NCBI RefSeq assembly: GCF_001467025.1
Contig: NZ_LNXV01000004.1
Span: forward strand, 423,782-487,781
Reading direction: 5' to 3'
Source of the DNA: Legionella brunensis
GTDB lineage: Bacteria; Pseudomonadota; Gammaproteobacteria; Legionellales; Legionellaceae
DNA: 64,000 nt
Shown here one piece after another: positions 39,204 to 49,707 of the stretch. The notes beneath the pieces are model-generated. The model was not told where the DNA came from. It worked only from the letters and a program-made list of their open reading frames with translations, and did no database searches. The stretch's first letter is position 1, and each line of letters begins with the position of its first letter. The position numbers and the translations under genes were made by a program.

Positions 39204-39906
39204 GGTAAGAGGGCAGGGTAAAGCGCTCGTATTTTTACATGGATGGGGCTTTGATCACAAAGTATGGCTTAACTTAGTTGATGCTCTCGAGCAAAAATAT
39301 ACACTCTATTTGGTCGACCTTCCAGGATTTGGACTTAGTCCACTGATGGATTGGCCACATTTTAAAACCGATCTACTGAAACACTTACCCGCGCATTTTG
39401 CAGTAGTTGGCTGGTCTATGGGCGGGTTGTTTGCTTCACGATTAGCCCTTGAAATACCAGAGCGAACCACTCATTTATTTAATGTAGCATCGTCACCGCG
39501 ATTCATTAAAGAAGAGAACTGGCCCGGGGTTGAGCCATTGGTTTTTGATAATTTCCTAAGAAATCTGGTCACTAATCCGCAACAAACTATTTCTGAATTT
39601 GTTGGATTACAATTACAAAATCAAAATTATGAATATCGCGATCAAATATTACCTGATCCAGTCAGTTTAGAAGCTGGTTTAACAATTCTTGCTGATTGGG
39701 ATCTGCGAGAACAGTTATACCACTTTAAAAAACCAACGACTTATTTATTTGGTCGGCTTGATGCAATTACTCCTAGAGCAACCATGGCTGTAATGCAAAA
39801 AAATTACCCCTCTTTTAATTACATTATGTTTTCTAAAGCGGCACATATGCCTTTCTTGTCTCATAAGGAAGAGTTTTTAACCATTTTAGAGAGTTTGTTA
39901 AAATGA
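39187..39906 (+). CDS. bioH: Pimeloyl-ACP methyl ester carboxylesterase
   Basis: 239 residues from ATG at 39187; an earlier ATG at 39139 would add 16 residues read from bioF codons in another frame and does not match the family. Alpha/beta-hydrolase with the LHGWGFDHKVW oxyanion loop and catalytic triad Ser in GWSMGG, Asp in GRLDAITP and His in KAAHMPF. It frees pimeloyl-ACP by cutting the methyl ester. Its stop overlaps the bioD start (ATGA). Confidence 0.93.
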   Translation: MNLNIKVRGQGKALVFLHGWGFDHKVWLNLVDALEQKYTLYLVDLPGFGLSPLMDWPHFKTDLLKHLPAHFAVVGWSMGGLFASRLALEIPERTTHLFNVASSPRFIKEENWPGVEPLVFDNFLRNLVTNPQQTISEFVGLQLQNQNYEYRDQILPDPVSLEAGLTILADWDLREQLYHFKKPTTYLFGRLDAITPRATMAVMQKNYPSFNYIMFSKAAHMPFLSHKEEFLTILESLLK

Positions 39907-40562
39907 AACCTTTTTTTATTACAGGCACCGATACCGATTGCGGAAAAACGTATGTAACTTGCCAATTGCTTGATTATTTAAAAAATTTTGAGAAGAAAAT
40001 CTTGGCTATTAAGCCTGTTGCAAGTGGCTGCATTGAGATAAACGGGCAGTTACTCAGCGAAGATGTAAACCATTTGCAACAATATAATTTAAACTCAGAC
40101 TACACTGTTAACTGTTGGCAATTTCGCTCCCCTATATCACCTCATCTTGCAGCAAAAGAAGAGGGTTGTTCTCTGTCTGTAAAAGAAATTGCGGCATTTT
40201 GTCAGCATGAACAATATAAAAATCTCGATTGTCTTCTTATTGAAGGGGCGGGAGGATTGTTAGTTCCATTGAACGAGGAGGAAACTTGGCTAGACTTTCT
40301 GAGATTAACCAGAATCCCAACTATCCTGGTGGTCGGCATGAAACTAGGTTGCATTAACCATGCGTTACTAACTGCATCAGTGCTCCAAAACCATAAAATC
40401 CCTTATGTGGGTTGGGTGGCTAATTGCCTTGATAAAAATATGCTGGTTTTAAATGAGAACATTACCACACTATCACAAAAAATGCCTATGCCATTACTTG
40501 CCACAGTACCTTTTCAAGGGAAACTTATACCCCATTCTTCCTTTTATGGGGTAATAAACTGA
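39903..40562 (+). CDS. bioD: ATP-dependent dethiobiotin synthetase
   Basis: 219 residues. N-terminal FFITGTDTDCGKTYVT carries the P-loop; KPVASGC and the LIEGAGGLLVPL motif complete the active site. It closes the ureido ring of dethiobiotin from DAPA, CO2 and ATP. It is the last gene of the bioBFHD run. No bioC is found in the cluster or elsewhere in the window. Confidence 0.95.
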   Translation: MKPFFITGTDTDCGKTYVTCQLLDYLKNFEKKILAIKPVASGCIEINGQLLSEDVNHLQQYNLNSDYTVNCWQFRSPISPHLAAKEEGCSLSVKEIAAFCQHEQYKNLDCLLIEGAGGLLVPLNEEETWLDFLRLTRIPTILVVGMKLGCINHALLTASVLQNHKIPYVGWVANCLDKNMLVLNENITTLSQKMPMPLLATVPFQGKLIPHSSFYGVIN

Positions 40563-40606
40563 GTAAAGTTCAGGATCTAATAACAAGCTGTCTATTAAAT
40601 CTTTGG

Positions 40607-41677
40607 TTACATGGAGTTACGTCGTTGAATCTCCTCTCGTACCGCAGTCATGTTTTGATAATGATCTTTTTGCTCTTGAGACCAAAATTGAAACATGTTC
40701 CATCTTGTTGGTTCATCTTTAATGTTGACCTCAGACTGAAGTGAGTGCTGTGCTTTGGGGTAGAGGACTTCTTGAAAATAGACATCACCAAAAACTTCAA
40801 AAAAGAGCTCAACATGTTCTTGATTTAATTTTTTCAAATAATTCACTAATTTATTGACTTGCGAATCTTTAGGGATTATTTCGGAAACAGATTTAACCTT
40901 ACCATTTGTTTGTAAATCAATTATTAACGCACCATGAATAGAAAATAAATTGTTCATTTGATAAAAGTAATCAAAATTAATTGCATTATTTTCATACTCG
41001 TCTTTCGTCTCTTCCTTTTTGTACGCATCTAAAGCAGATTGAAAATCCTCTGGAGTCATCTTTCCTTCTATAATTAGATAACGAGCATGCTGAGTTAAGG
41101 CAGATATAATTTCTTGTTCATAGCCAGGTGAGGCAGTTTGAATTTTGTCGAGGTTAGTAAGAATTTCCTCAATATTTTGAGAGAATTCTTGATAGGCAGG
41201 ATAGAATCGATCTTCAAGAGGACAAGCATCCCTACTAATTTTATTAGCTCGAAGGTCGGAGTCTTTTTCAAATTGTAATTTATCTAGCGTCCCCTTAATG
41301 CTTTTCAATGTAGCGGGTAAATTCTTGTTAGTTTGGACTAAGTTAAAGTAAACCTCTCTCGCTAAGACGAAAGCATTAATTTGCAGCGCCCAATTCCCTC
41401 GACTAACTCCTCCAGGTAAATTAGCTGGGACATTCATGGGGTTGTAAAAAACATAGCCTCTATCATCATAACGATAAAAATTTTCAATTTCTCTATACTG
41501 CATATCGGCAAACGTTGTTAAAGATTTAATTGCTTTGGTCACGGTATAAAGGGTAACTTTTTTTGTGCTTTTTTGCTCTGAAGTCACTTGATCTGATACT
41601 ATTTTCATTCGCATATAGATATTGCCATAAATTGATAAAATGGTTCTAATTTTAAACAACTTGTTGATGTACGTCAA
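40607..41677 (-). CDS. Uncharacterised protein, Legionella-type
   Basis: 356 residues from the first ATG, but the opening segment is unlike the rest. Methionines at residues 22 and 24 (about 41614 and 41608) are likelier starts, although no clear ribosome binding site decides it. The protein is helical and charged, without membrane segments or recognised motifs after residue 30. Composition and isolation resemble orphan effector-like genes of Legionella, but I cannot assign a function. Confidence 0.5.
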   Translation of the reverse strand: MTYINKLFKIRTILSIYGNIYMRMKIVSDQVTSEQKSTKKVTLYTVTKAIKSLTTFADMQYREIENFYRYDDRGYVFYNPMNVPANLPGGVSRGNWALQINAFVLAREVYFNLVQTNKNLPATLKSIKGTLDKLQFEKDSDLRANKISRDACPLEDRFYPAYQEFSQNIEEILTNLDKIQTASPGYEQEIISALTQHARYLIIEGKMTPEDFQSALDAYKKEETKDEYENNAINFDYFYQMNNLFSIHGALIIDLQTNGKVKSVSEIIPKDSQVNKLVNYLKKLNQEHVELFFEVFGDVYFQEVLYPKAQHSLQSEVNIKDEPTRWNMFQFWSQEQKDHYQNMTAVREEIQRRNSM

Positions 41678-42018
41678 ATTCTATGTCTTATAACTAATGG
41701 AGTAGGGGATTATTACCATCTCACATAATGAATAATAAAAATTCTTCTTCCTATTACTTAACTTGTGCGTAGAACCAAAGATGATATTTAATTAATCAAG
41801 TTGACTTAATGGATAACTTTTTGGCATTATGGTAACAGGTGATCATTTAATAAGTACTTTTGCTTTATTATGAATTTAGTCAATTAATAAAAGTCCCCTT
41901 CGCGATTGGTTAAAACGACATAATGCATTGTTCAGAATCATCTTGTTAGCTATAATTCAATACTATTTCTAAAAAAGCTAAAAAATAGCGTGAATGGTCA
42001 ATTTATGGAGATTAGTTG
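41678..42018. other. 341-base gap without a gene
   Basis: AT-rich spacer between two divergent genes. No open frame, RNA gene or strong hairpin was noticed. It must hold the promoter of the FmdB-DUF502-aspS cluster. A GGAG site at 42007-42010 serves the FmdB start. Confidence 0.5.
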
Positions 42019-42288
42019 ATGCCAATTTATGAATATGAATGTAAAAATTGCCATCATCATTTCGATTTGATGCAAAAAATTAGTGATGCGCCAACAAAAC
42101 AATGCCCAAAGTGTTTTGAGAATGCTGCCGTACGTCTAGTTTCTGCAGCTGGCTTCCAATTAAAAGGCACAGGGTGGTACGTCACTGACTTTAAGAATAA
42201 AGAAAATAAAACAGGTACAAAAACAGCAGAAGCCAAACCTGCAGATTCAACCTCTGCCAAACCAGAAAAAAAAGGTGATAAAGATTGA
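42019..42288 (+). CDS. FmdB-family zinc ribbon protein
   Basis: 89 residues from ATG at 42019, preceded by GGAG; an in-frame TTG one codon earlier is less likely. The N-terminus MPIYEYECKNC with a later CPKC forms the typical FmdB CxxC...CxxC zinc ribbon. The C-terminal tail is Lys/Ala-rich and disordered. Its function is unproven; it is a conserved leader of aspS clusters in gammaproteobacteria. Its stop overlaps the next start. Confidence 0.88.
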   Translation: MPIYEYECKNCHHHFDLMQKISDAPTKQCPKCFENAAVRLVSAAGFQLKGTGWYVTDFKNKENKTGTKTAEAKPADSTSAKPEKKGDKD

Positions 42289-42923
42289 AATCTAAAGTTT
42301 TTCGCCGCTACCTCTTTGCAGGTTTGGTAGTTTGGTTACCCATTGTTGTGACTTTTATTGTCTTGCGTTTTATTGTTGAGATGCTTGATAAGACGATGTC
42401 ATTGCTCCCTAACGCCTATCATCCTGATAAGTTATTGGGTTTCCATGTTCCAGGCTTAGGGGTGATTCTTTCCCTTGTCATTATCTTGGTGACAGGACTT
42501 ATTGCAACGAATTATTTGGGGCAGCGCTTGGTTAATTTGGGAGAAAAGATACTCGCCAAAATCCCCTTGGTTCGCTCAATCTACAATGCAGTCAAGCAGG
42601 TTATTAATGCATTATTTGCAACAAATAGCCAAGCCTTTCGCAAAGTCTTATTAATAGAATACCCACGAAAGGGGATATGGAGTATTGCTTTCCTGACAGG
42701 TAATACAAATGGTTCAGTGATTTCAGAGCATACTGGTGAAGAGATGCTTTCGCTTTTTGTACCGACAACACCTAATCCCACATCGGGTTTCTTGATGATG
42801 ATTTCTAAACAAGAGGCCATTGAAGTTCCAATGACAGTGGATGAGGCATTGAAATTTATCATTTCACTTGGAGTTATGCAGCCAGTAACTACAACTCCAG
42901 AATTCAAAAATTTAATTATCTAA
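42285..42923 (+). CDS. DUF502 membrane protein
   Basis: 212 residues from a TTG start that overlaps the FmdB stop as TTGA. Two membrane helices (about residues 10-32 and 55-78) precede a conserved soluble domain with [15 protein letters not shown] and [14 protein letters not shown], the DUF502 hallmarks. The role is unknown. It lies 13 bases before aspS in the conserved FmdB-DUF502-aspS order. Confidence 0.88.
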   Translation: MKSKVFRRYLFAGLVVWLPIVVTFIVLRFIVEMLDKTMSLLPNAYHPDKLLGFHVPGLGVILSLVIILVTGLIATNYLGQRLVNLGEKILAKIPLVRSIYNAVKQVINALFATNSQAFRKVLLIEYPRKGIWSIAFLTGNTNGSVISEHTGEEMLSLFVPTTPNPTSGFLMMISKQEAIEVPMTVDEALKFIISLGVMQPVTTTPEFKNLII

Positions 42924-42936
42924 AACAGGCGGCCTT

Positions 42937-44715
42937 ATGAGATCACATTACTGCACTAGTATTCATGAATCAATGATTGGACAATCAGTTAATGTTTGTG
43001 GTTGGGTTCATAATCGCCGAGATCATGGTGGTGTTATCTTTTTAGATATCCGTGATCGCTCAGGATTAGTACAAGTTGTTTATGAACCTGAGTTTGCCAC
43101 TGTATTTGCTATTGCTGAAAAATTGCGACATGAGTATGTAGTACAAATAACCGGTACAGTTCGGAATCGCCCAGAGGGAATGATCAACGACAAAATGGCC
43201 ACAGGCCGCATTGAGGTCCTTGGCACAGAGCTAGTGATACTAAACCAATCTAAAACTCCACCATTTTTACCAGATGAACATCAAACCATTAATGAAGATT
43301 TACGTTATCGCTATCGCTACTTGGATTTAAGACGTCCTGACATGCAATACAATTTGTCACTTCGTCATAATTTAATCAGGTCTATACGAGAATATCTAAA
43401 TTCACAAGGATTTCTTGATATCGAAACCCCCATGCTCACAAAAGCAACGCCAGAAGGCGCAAGAGACTATTTAGTACCTTCACGGGTTCATCCTGGACAG
43501 TTTTATGCGCTGCCTCAATCTCCTCAGTTATTCAAGCAATTGTTGATGATGTCAGGCTTCGACAAATATTATCAAGTTGTACGCTGCTTTAGAGATGAGG
43601 ATTTGCGTGCAGATAGGCAACCTGAGTTTACTCAGCTTGATATTGAAATGAGTTTTATTAACGAAACGCACATTCAACATCTTATTGAAGGCATGTTAAA
43701 GAAGGTTTTCAAAGAAATTTTACAAGTTGAATTACCTGAGAAACTACCCAAAATGACCTATGCTGAAGCCATGCGTCGCTTTGGTAGCGATAAGCCGGAT
43801 TTACGTATTCCTTTGGAGTTAGTCGATGTTGCTGACTTAGTGAAAGATTGTGACTTTAACGTGTTTGCCACAGCAGCTGCTAATCCTGAGGGAAGGGTTG
43901 TAGCTCTAAAACTGCCTAATGGGTGTGCATTAAGTCGCAAGGCACTGGATGATTATGGTCTTTTTGTAGGTATCTACGGCGCTAAAGGCTTGGCTTACAT
44001 TAAAGTTAACGATATCGATCAAGGCATGCAGGGCTTACAATCCCCAATTCTTAAATTCCTTTCCGAAGATTGTGTCCGTGCCATTCTTGAGCGTGTTGAA
44101 GCTAAAACAGGCGATGTCATTTTCTTTGGTGCAGCACATGCACAAATCGTCAATGAGTCGATGGGAGCCTTAAGAGTAAAATTAGGGCATGATAACAATT
44201 TGGTAGAGAAGGGCTGGCGTTTATTATGGGTTGTCAATTGGCCAATGTTTGAAATAGATATTAAAACAAAACAATTACAGTCAATGCACCATCCATTTAC
44301 ATCACCGCAAGAATTATCGGCTGAAGCTTTAAGGCAAAACCCAACCGAAACCCTTGCCAGAGCTTATGACATCGTTATTAACGGCTATGAAATTGGTGGT
44401 GGTTCCATTCGTATCCATCAACCCAAATTACAACAGACCGTATTTGATTTATTGGGTATTGGTGAGCAGGAAGCCAATGAGAAATTTGGATTTTTACTAG
44501 ATGCGTTGGAGTATGGTTGTCCCCCCCATGGAGGCATTGCATTAGGTATTGACCGATTAGCAATGCTGTTAACTTATTCCAGCTCAATTCGTGATGTTAT
44601 TGCGTTCCCCAAAACACAGTCTGCATCTTGTCTTTTGACTAATGCACCCACGTCTGTTGGTAATACGCAGCTTAATGAGTTAGGTATTCGTCTTGCACCC
44701 ACAGCAACAAAATAA
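42937..44715 (+). CDS. aspS: Aspartyl-tRNA synthetase, bacterial type
   Basis: 592 residues. An N-terminal OB-fold anticodon domain ([13 protein letters not shown]) leads to the class II catalytic core, with the [11 protein letters not shown] flexible loop, [16 protein letters not shown] motif 2, the bacterial GAD insertion (about 275-420) and motif 3 [12 protein letters not shown]. It charges tRNA-Asp. It overlaps the 5' end of the channel gene if the latter begins at its TTG. Confidence 0.97.
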   Translation: MRSHYCTSIHESMIGQSVNVCGWVHNRRDHGGVIFLDIRDRSGLVQVVYEPEFATVFAIAEKLRHEYVVQITGTVRNRPEGMINDKMATGRIEVLGTELVILNQSKTPPFLPDEHQTINEDLRYRYRYLDLRRPDMQYNLSLRHNLIRSIREYLNSQGFLDIETPMLTKATPEGARDYLVPSRVHPGQFYALPQSPQLFKQLLMMSGFDKYYQVVRCFRDEDLRADRQPEFTQLDIEMSFINETHIQHLIEGMLKKVFKEILQVELPEKLPKMTYAEAMRRFGSDKPDLRIPLELVDVADLVKDCDFNVFATAAANPEGRVVALKLPNGCALSRKALDDYGLFVGIYGAKGLAYIKVNDIDQGMQGLQSPILKFLSEDCVRAILERVEAKTGDVIFFGAAHAQIVNESMGALRVKLGHDNNLVEKGWRLLWVVNWPMFEIDIKTKQLQSMHHPFTSPQELSAEALRQNPTETLARAYDIVINGYEIGGGSIRIHQPKLQQTVFDLLGIGEQEANEKFGFLLDALEYGCPPHGGIALGIDRLAMLLTYSSSIRDVIAFPKTQSASCLLTNAPTSVGNTQLNELGIRLAPTATK

Positions 44716-47647
44716 ACACTCTAAAGCCAGTATACTCTCAGTGAGATACTGGTATTTTCTCCTTGGTTTGGTTATTGCCTGGCTTCCATTAAGCTTAGGC
44801 TTTGCCAAAACTCCAGATAGTGCTGCCAATCGGCTAATAGAATATCTTGTTCAAGAAAAAATTAAATTAACTCTTGCTATCAATGAAATAAAATTAACAG
44901 CATCCCCCGTTGATGAGGTGGCTTATCTCAAACTAAGACAAGAAAACGATGCGATGGCCGCACTTAATCATGCCAGAATTACCAGCCTCGAAAGTTTTCT
45001 AGCTAATCAGAAACAGTTGCAACAGGATTTTATACAACGATTAAAGCGTCTACAGCAAACCCCTTTATCGCAATCAACTCAAAATAACTCTCAAGAACGA
45101 ATTGGTAAAATTAATACACTCAATGATGTCAATAAAAAGACTATTGAATTAATCAATGAAGATTTAGCATTAGCAAATCGTTATCAGGATGCTTTGACTC
45201 AACAAAAACAGCAATTAGACTTATGGCATTCCAAAGCCCTGATGCAAGAGCAATTACAAAAGCTACGCAGTCAAGAAGATAAATTCCATAAATCACTCGA
45301 CCGCTTATATGAAAATACCATCAAGTTGCAGCAAGAAATTAAATCAGACAGTGGGTTTCCTTCGATATATATTGCCGAAGCCAGATTACTTTTAAATAAC
45401 CAGGTTATTAATTTAACTCAATATAAAATTTCTGAGCTGGACTTACAAAAAAAACTGGTTAAAGCTGATTACTTATTACTAAAAGATCCTAATATAAGAA
45501 CACTGCAAAAGATTACCGAAACTTATAGAGATGCCATCAGCCAATTATCGGAGATGGAACTGTCTCTTAAGAAAATGGTCCTAATGCTAACTGAAGAGCA
45601 AACACACTTGCCTAATGAGAATTTAAAACAGCAATTTACAGCACTTTTGCGAATAGTTAATGCAAGAATAGAGGGTATTGCAATCCAACAACAAACCTTG
45701 CAAGAGGACTTGGAAAATCATCAAGAAGAATTAAAAAAACAACTATCTGTAAGGCAAAGTTTGTCAGAGTATCGCCTGGATAGCTGGCCGGTTATTTTTG
45801 AACAATTAATTCATATTCCTACACAATTTTATAATTATCTAAAGTCATTGACATTAAAAGTTAAGGATAACTATCTATGGCAAGACTTCTTCCCTGCGAC
45901 CCTGCTTTGGGGAATACTGGGAATTATCATCCTTAGTGCTTATGGTTTGCACAAGTTACTAAAACGATTGACTCATGATAAAGAACGGTCTCGATTGTCA
46001 GGTCACCTCTATGACGGTGCTTTAGTTTTATTAAGTCGCAATATTCCTCATATAGCTATGATGGCGTCTATTCTGATATTGCTCTATTCCAACCATATTC
46101 TTTTTTCTAATTACCAATTACTTTTAAATTTAGTTTTTGTCTGGCTCATCTTCCGAGTTCTCATTTTAATAGCTCGTCTTGTTTTACTTGAGAGGGTAAG
46201 TGACTCATCAGGCACTGATGTTCGTTTATATTATCGTCTTAAATGGCTGTTATTAGCTGGAGGCTGGACTACAGCACTAATGGTAATTAGCCACCTACTA
46301 CCACTATCAATGCTTCTGCAAGACATTTTTAATCGTTTATTCATGCTATTTTTGCTGGCGGTATCTATTGTTGGCTGGAAAAGTAAAGAGGTTATTACTC
46401 ATTTATTACATCCCTTACTGAAAACAAAAAAGCGTTATTTCCGCAACGCGGTCATGCTATTAGTCGTATTAATTCCATTAACTTTATTTACCACAGCGAT
46501 TATTGGTCAAATTGGCTATATTAATTTGGCATGGACGATGAGTCGCTATGAAGTTCAAATTTTACTTATTATTACAAGTTACGTGTTGACGCGAGGGTTG
46601 CTTGTTGACGCTTTAGAGCTCTTATCCGAATGGATGATTTCCTCTATGCGTAATGGCTGGCTGTGGATCGAGGTTTTCTTAAAGCCCCTGGATAAAATTT
46701 TCCGTGTTTTACTACTAATTTTTAGCTTGTTCGTTTTAGGTCAACTGTTTGGTTTGCATTCAGATTCAGCAGTTATCACCAACCTTCTAACATTTGGTGA
46801 GTATCCTTTGGTCAATATATCGGGGGTTTATATAACCTCGATTAGTATTATTGAGTTTCTCATCTTGCTTTCAGTGTTTATCTGGGCGGCCAAGTGGACA
46901 AGAGAATTTGGTTATCGCTGGCTTTATCGTGACGTGAGAGATGCAGGTATTCGCAATAGCTTATCAGTATTTACACAATATGCCGTTATTTTAATTGGTG
47001 GTTTTATAACCTTACGCGTTTTAGGCTTAGATTTCAGTGGCATGTCAATGGTTATAGGTGGACTTGCTGTAGGCATGGGATTTGGTCTACGTGACTTTGC
47101 TTCTAACGTTGTTGGCGGACTCATGTTACTAATCGAACGCCCCGTGAGAGTAGGGGATTTAATTACCCTAGGTAACTATGAAGGGCGAGTTGCTCATATT
47201 GGTATTCGCTCTATGCGCGTATCGTCATGGGACAACATGGAAGTATTGATCCCAAATGCTGAAACCTTTAATAAACCATTTACGAATTGGACTCACCAAG
47301 ACAGTATTGTTCGAACTGTAGTTCCCATTAAGGTAAGTCGTGCTGATGATCCAGTGATGATTCAACAAATAATTTTTGATGTGTTGGCGATTATTCCTGA
47401 GATTGTCGCTGATCCTCCGCCCCAGGTATTTTTAAAACAAATTGATGACGCACTTATCGAATTTGAGATACGTTACTTTATCAATGTGCAATTGTATACG
47501 CGCTTCGAAATCCGCTCAAAAGTATTATTTGCTATTACTGCGCAGTTTAAAGCAGCGGGAGTGAAAGCTCCTATTCCTCCTATCAGTGTAGAATTGAAAG
47601 AGAATGAATATGGCTCAATTATTGCCCAAAAAGCAATTGAAGAATGA
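44693..47647 (+). CDS. MscK/KefA-like mechanosensitive channel
   Basis: 984 residues from a TTG inside the end of aspS; a GTG at 44741 would give 968 residues beginning directly with a signal peptide ([19 protein letters not shown]) and is an equally good start. Neither has a strong ribosome binding site. A long periplasmic coiled-coil region (about 40-370) precedes about 11 membrane helices. The MscS core is at the C-terminus: [20 protein letters not shown] pore helix and [12 protein letters not shown] beta domain. It releases solutes on osmotic downshock. mutH follows with a 44-base overlap. Confidence 0.9.
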   Translation: MHPQQQNKHSKASILSVRYWYFLLGLVIAWLPLSLGFAKTPDSAANRLIEYLVQEKIKLTLAINEIKLTASPVDEVAYLKLRQENDAMAALNHARITSLESFLANQKQLQQDFIQRLKRLQQTPLSQSTQNNSQERIGKINTLNDVNKKTIELINEDLALANRYQDALTQQKQQLDLWHSKALMQEQLQKLRSQEDKFHKSLDRLYENTIKLQQEIKSDSGFPSIYIAEARLLLNNQVINLTQYKISELDLQKKLVKADYLLLKDPNIRTLQKITETYRDAISQLSEMELSLKKMVLMLTEEQTHLPNENLKQQFTALLRIVNARIEGIAIQQQTLQEDLENHQEELKKQLSVRQSLSEYRLDSWPVIFEQLIHIPTQFYNYLKSLTLKVKDNYLWQDFFPATLLWGILGIIILSAYGLHKLLKRLTHDKERSRLSGHLYDGALVLLSRNIPHIAMMASILILLYSNHILFSNYQLLLNLVFVWLIFRVLILIARLVLLERVSDSSGTDVRLYYRLKWLLLAGGWTTALMVISHLLPLSMLLQDIFNRLFMLFLLAVSIVGWKSKEVITHLLHPLLKTKKRYFRNAVMLLVVLIPLTLFTTAIIGQIGYINLAWTMSRYEVQILLIITSYVLTRGLLVDALELLSEWMISSMRNGWLWIEVFLKPLDKIFRVLLLIFSLFVLGQLFGLHSDSAVITNLLTFGEYPLVNISGVYITSISIIEFLILLSVFIWAAKWTREFGYRWLYRDVRDAGIRNSLSVFTQYAVILIGGFITLRVLGLDFSGMSMVIGGLAVGMGFGLRDFASNVVGGLMLLIERPVRVGDLITLGNYEGRVAHIGIRSMRVSSWDNMEVLIPNAETFNKPFTNWTHQDSIVRTVVPIKVSRADDPVMIQQIIFDVLAIIPEIVADPPPQVFLKQIDDALIEFEIRYFINVQLYTRFEIRSKVLFAITAQFKAAGVKAPIPPISVELKENEYGSIIAQKAIEE

Positions 47648-48287
47648 ATCTGAACTTTTAGAGCGCTGTGCCATCATTGAGGGTTTAAGTTTTTTACAAT
47701 TAGCAGCTTTATTACAAATCAATATTCCCGAAAACTCCAAACGTAAAGGCTGGACAGGACTTGCAATAGAACTCGCACTTGGAACTACAGCAGGAACCAA
47801 GTCTCTTCCTGACTTCTCAGATCTTGGAATTGAGCTAAAAACTTTACCACTCAATAATCATGGCAAATCAGCCGAATCCACCTTTGTTACCAGTATTCCT
47901 TTGCTTACCATTCATCAACAACAATGGCTAACTTCACAATGCTACGCTAAATTAAAGCGAGTACTTTGGATACCTATTGAGGGCGCTCGAGAAATTCCCT
48001 TTGAGCAACGCCGAATAGGGCGTGGTTTTTTATGGTCTCCATCTGAAGCCGACGAACGCATTCTTGCGAATGATTGGCAGGAGTTGGTCTTCATGATAAG
48101 TAGTGGCCGTTTAGAAGAAATTAATGCAAAATTTGGTCAATATTTACAAGTCCGGCCTAAAGCAGCAAACGCTAAATCTCTCTGTTATGGTTTTGACGAA
48201 GAAGGGAATAAGGTTTTAACACTTCCTCGTGGATTTTATTTGCGCAGCAATTTTACAACACAAATTATGCACTCCTCAAAAGTTTAA
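47604..48287 (+). CDS. mutH: DNA mismatch repair endonuclease MutH
   Basis: 227 residues. The catalytic D-x(n)-E-x-K motif is intact in DFSDLGIELKTLP, and KGWTGLAIELALG and the C-terminal PRGFYLRSNFTTQI match MutH. It nicks the unmethylated strand at hemimethylated GATC under MutS/MutL control, so a Dam methylase would be expected elsewhere in the genome. It overlaps the channel gene by 44 bases; ATG at 47604 (ribosome binding site AAAGAGA) or 47610 may be the start. Confidence 0.93.
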   Translation: MNMAQLLPKKQLKNESELLERCAIIEGLSFLQLAALLQINIPENSKRKGWTGLAIELALGTTAGTKSLPDFSDLGIELKTLPLNNHGKSAESTFVTSIPLLTIHQQQWLTSQCYAKLKRVLWIPIEGAREIPFEQRRIGRGFLWSPSEADERILANDWQELVFMISSGRLEEINAKFGQYLQVRPKAANAKSLCYGFDEEGNKVLTLPRGFYLRSNFTTQIMHSSKV

Positions 48288-48317
48288 TGCTTTTTGCAAA
48301 TAATTAGCCTCTGATTC

Positions 48318-49154
48318 TTAAACCCACGCATTAGTGTCGAACAAGTTCATTACTTTGAGTGCTATTTGGTTTTTTGAATAGCAACCGAATTTATCACGTA
48401 AATTTTCAAAGTGCCTTTCAATAGTGCGTCGCGATATATTAAGCAATTTAGCTGTTTCATCCGAGGTTTTACCTCGGATGTACCAGAATAATATTTCTTT
48501 TTCACGAGGAGTAAGCTGGATTTTAGTCTCTGAGGGGTAAAAATCCGTAGAAAGCGCTTGATTAACTAGATCTTTTTGCTTCAAAGAGACATTAAATAAA
48601 TCAATAAACTCTGAAAGCTGTGTTTCTAGAATGTGGCTTTTCTGTAGGTCTTCACGAATGAAAGTAATCCTGTCCTCAAAATAATTATTAAATTTTTTAA
48701 AGGTTTCCAAATTATTTAAGTACATGTGATTAATATCATTTTTTTCGATTGGCGCATCAAAAGAAAATAGCTTCACAGTTTGGTTTTCATCAACTTTCAA
48801 TATCCGAAATGAATGACCATAATCAAAGCGATTAAGCATTTGAAAAACCGGTAAACTATGTTGTTTATATTCTTCCTGATAAACATCAATAATATAGAAA
48901 CCCGTCTTGGGATAGGTTTTAAGGATGCTTAAAGGAGCGGTATTGACCAATTGACTATCAATACATTCCTCTAAATATTTACCATCACTACCAAGCCAAA
49001 AAAATTGGCCGTTATCGTTCATCTCAACATAGCTGAAATGATTTACTCCAGTGATTCTAAACAGTTCTTTACAAGTCTGATTAATGAAACTCGTATAATT
49101 TACGAACTCTTGAGGGTTCATAGTAGTATCAGCTTTAGTCTCTTTTAAAAACAT
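48318..49154 (-). CDS. LuxR-family transcriptional regulator
   Basis: 278 residues; the methionine at residue 12 is an alternative start. The C-terminal GerE/LuxR helix-turn-helix is complete (LTPREKEILFWYIRGKTSDE, then ISRRTIERHFENLR). The N-terminal 200 residues are not a response-regulator receiver domain and could be a divergent sensor domain. Legionella carries many such orphan regulators. The ligand and targets are unknown. It is convergent with mutH and divergent from the Gln-rich secreted protein. Confidence 0.85.
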   Translation of the reverse strand: MFLKETKADTTMNPQEFVNYTSFINQTCKELFRITGVNHFSYVEMNDNGQFFWLGSDGKYLEECIDSQLVNTAPLSILKTYPKTGFYIIDVYQEEYKQHSLPVFQMLNRFDYGHSFRILKVDENQTVKLFSFDAPIEKNDINHMYLNNLETFKKFNNYFEDRITFIREDLQKSHILETQLSEFIDLFNVSLKQKDLVNQALSTDFYPSETKIQLTPREKEILFWYIRGKTSDETAKLLNISRRTIERHFENLRDKFGCYSKNQIALKVMNLFDTNAWV

Positions 49155-49325
49155 GAGTAAGGCAAATCAAATAAGTGAAACTGCTCAATAATTTAACATG
49201 TTGTAGATCAATTATCAACCATTACTTCTAAAATGTAATTCTTTCAGTTATCTAACTTTGCATTCATAGTAAAAACCTTTAAAGTAGATGCTAGAATTTT
49301 TCTTCTATAATCAAGGGAGTTAGCT

Positions 49326-49667
49326 ATGAACAAAAAAATTGGACTTTTTAGTCTCTCTTTCATTGTTTTTATAAATGCTTATGCAGCACCACCAACCGCC
49401 CAATTATCAGGTTCTACCGATCAACAGATACAACAATTAAATACGCAAATACAAACTCAATTAAAACAACTGCAAGCACAGCAACAGCAGCAAATTAATA
49501 ACTTAAGCACCCAACTTCAAACACAAATGAAGCAGATGCAAACTCAGCTACAGCAACAAATTCAAACAGTAAACTCGCAAACTCAGAATCAAATGAAACA
49601 AATACAAAATGATCTTCAACAACAAATCAAACAAGTACAACAGCAAGCTGTTCAATCAAAAGGCTAA
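49326..49667 (+). CDS. Small secreted Gln-rich coiled-coil protein
   Basis: 113 residues with a signal peptide (MNKKIGLFSLSFIVFINAYA) cut near residue 21. Nearly all the rest is a low-complexity coiled coil of Q, L, M and K, with blocks of about 22 residues such as QTQLKQLQ, QTQMKQMQ and QNQMKQIQ. Glutamine is by far the commonest residue. There is no family I can name. A perfect terminator hairpin follows. A structural or envelope role is only a guess. Confidence 0.75.
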   Translation: MNKKIGLFSLSFIVFINAYAAPPTAQLSGSTDQQIQQLNTQIQTQLKQLQAQQQQQINNLSTQLQTQMKQMQTQLQQQIQTVNSQTQNQMKQIQNDLQQQIKQVQQQAVQSKG

Positions 49668-49677
49668 ACCAATAAAC

Positions 49678-49707
49678 ACAAATGAGTTTTTTTGCAAACT
49701 CATTTGT
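49678..49707. terminator. Bidirectional hairpin terminator
   Basis: A perfect 12-bp stem (ACAAATGAGTTT and AAACTCATTTGT) with a 6-base loop, between the convergent Gln-rich gene and the SDR gene, whose stop it overlaps. Confidence 0.7.
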
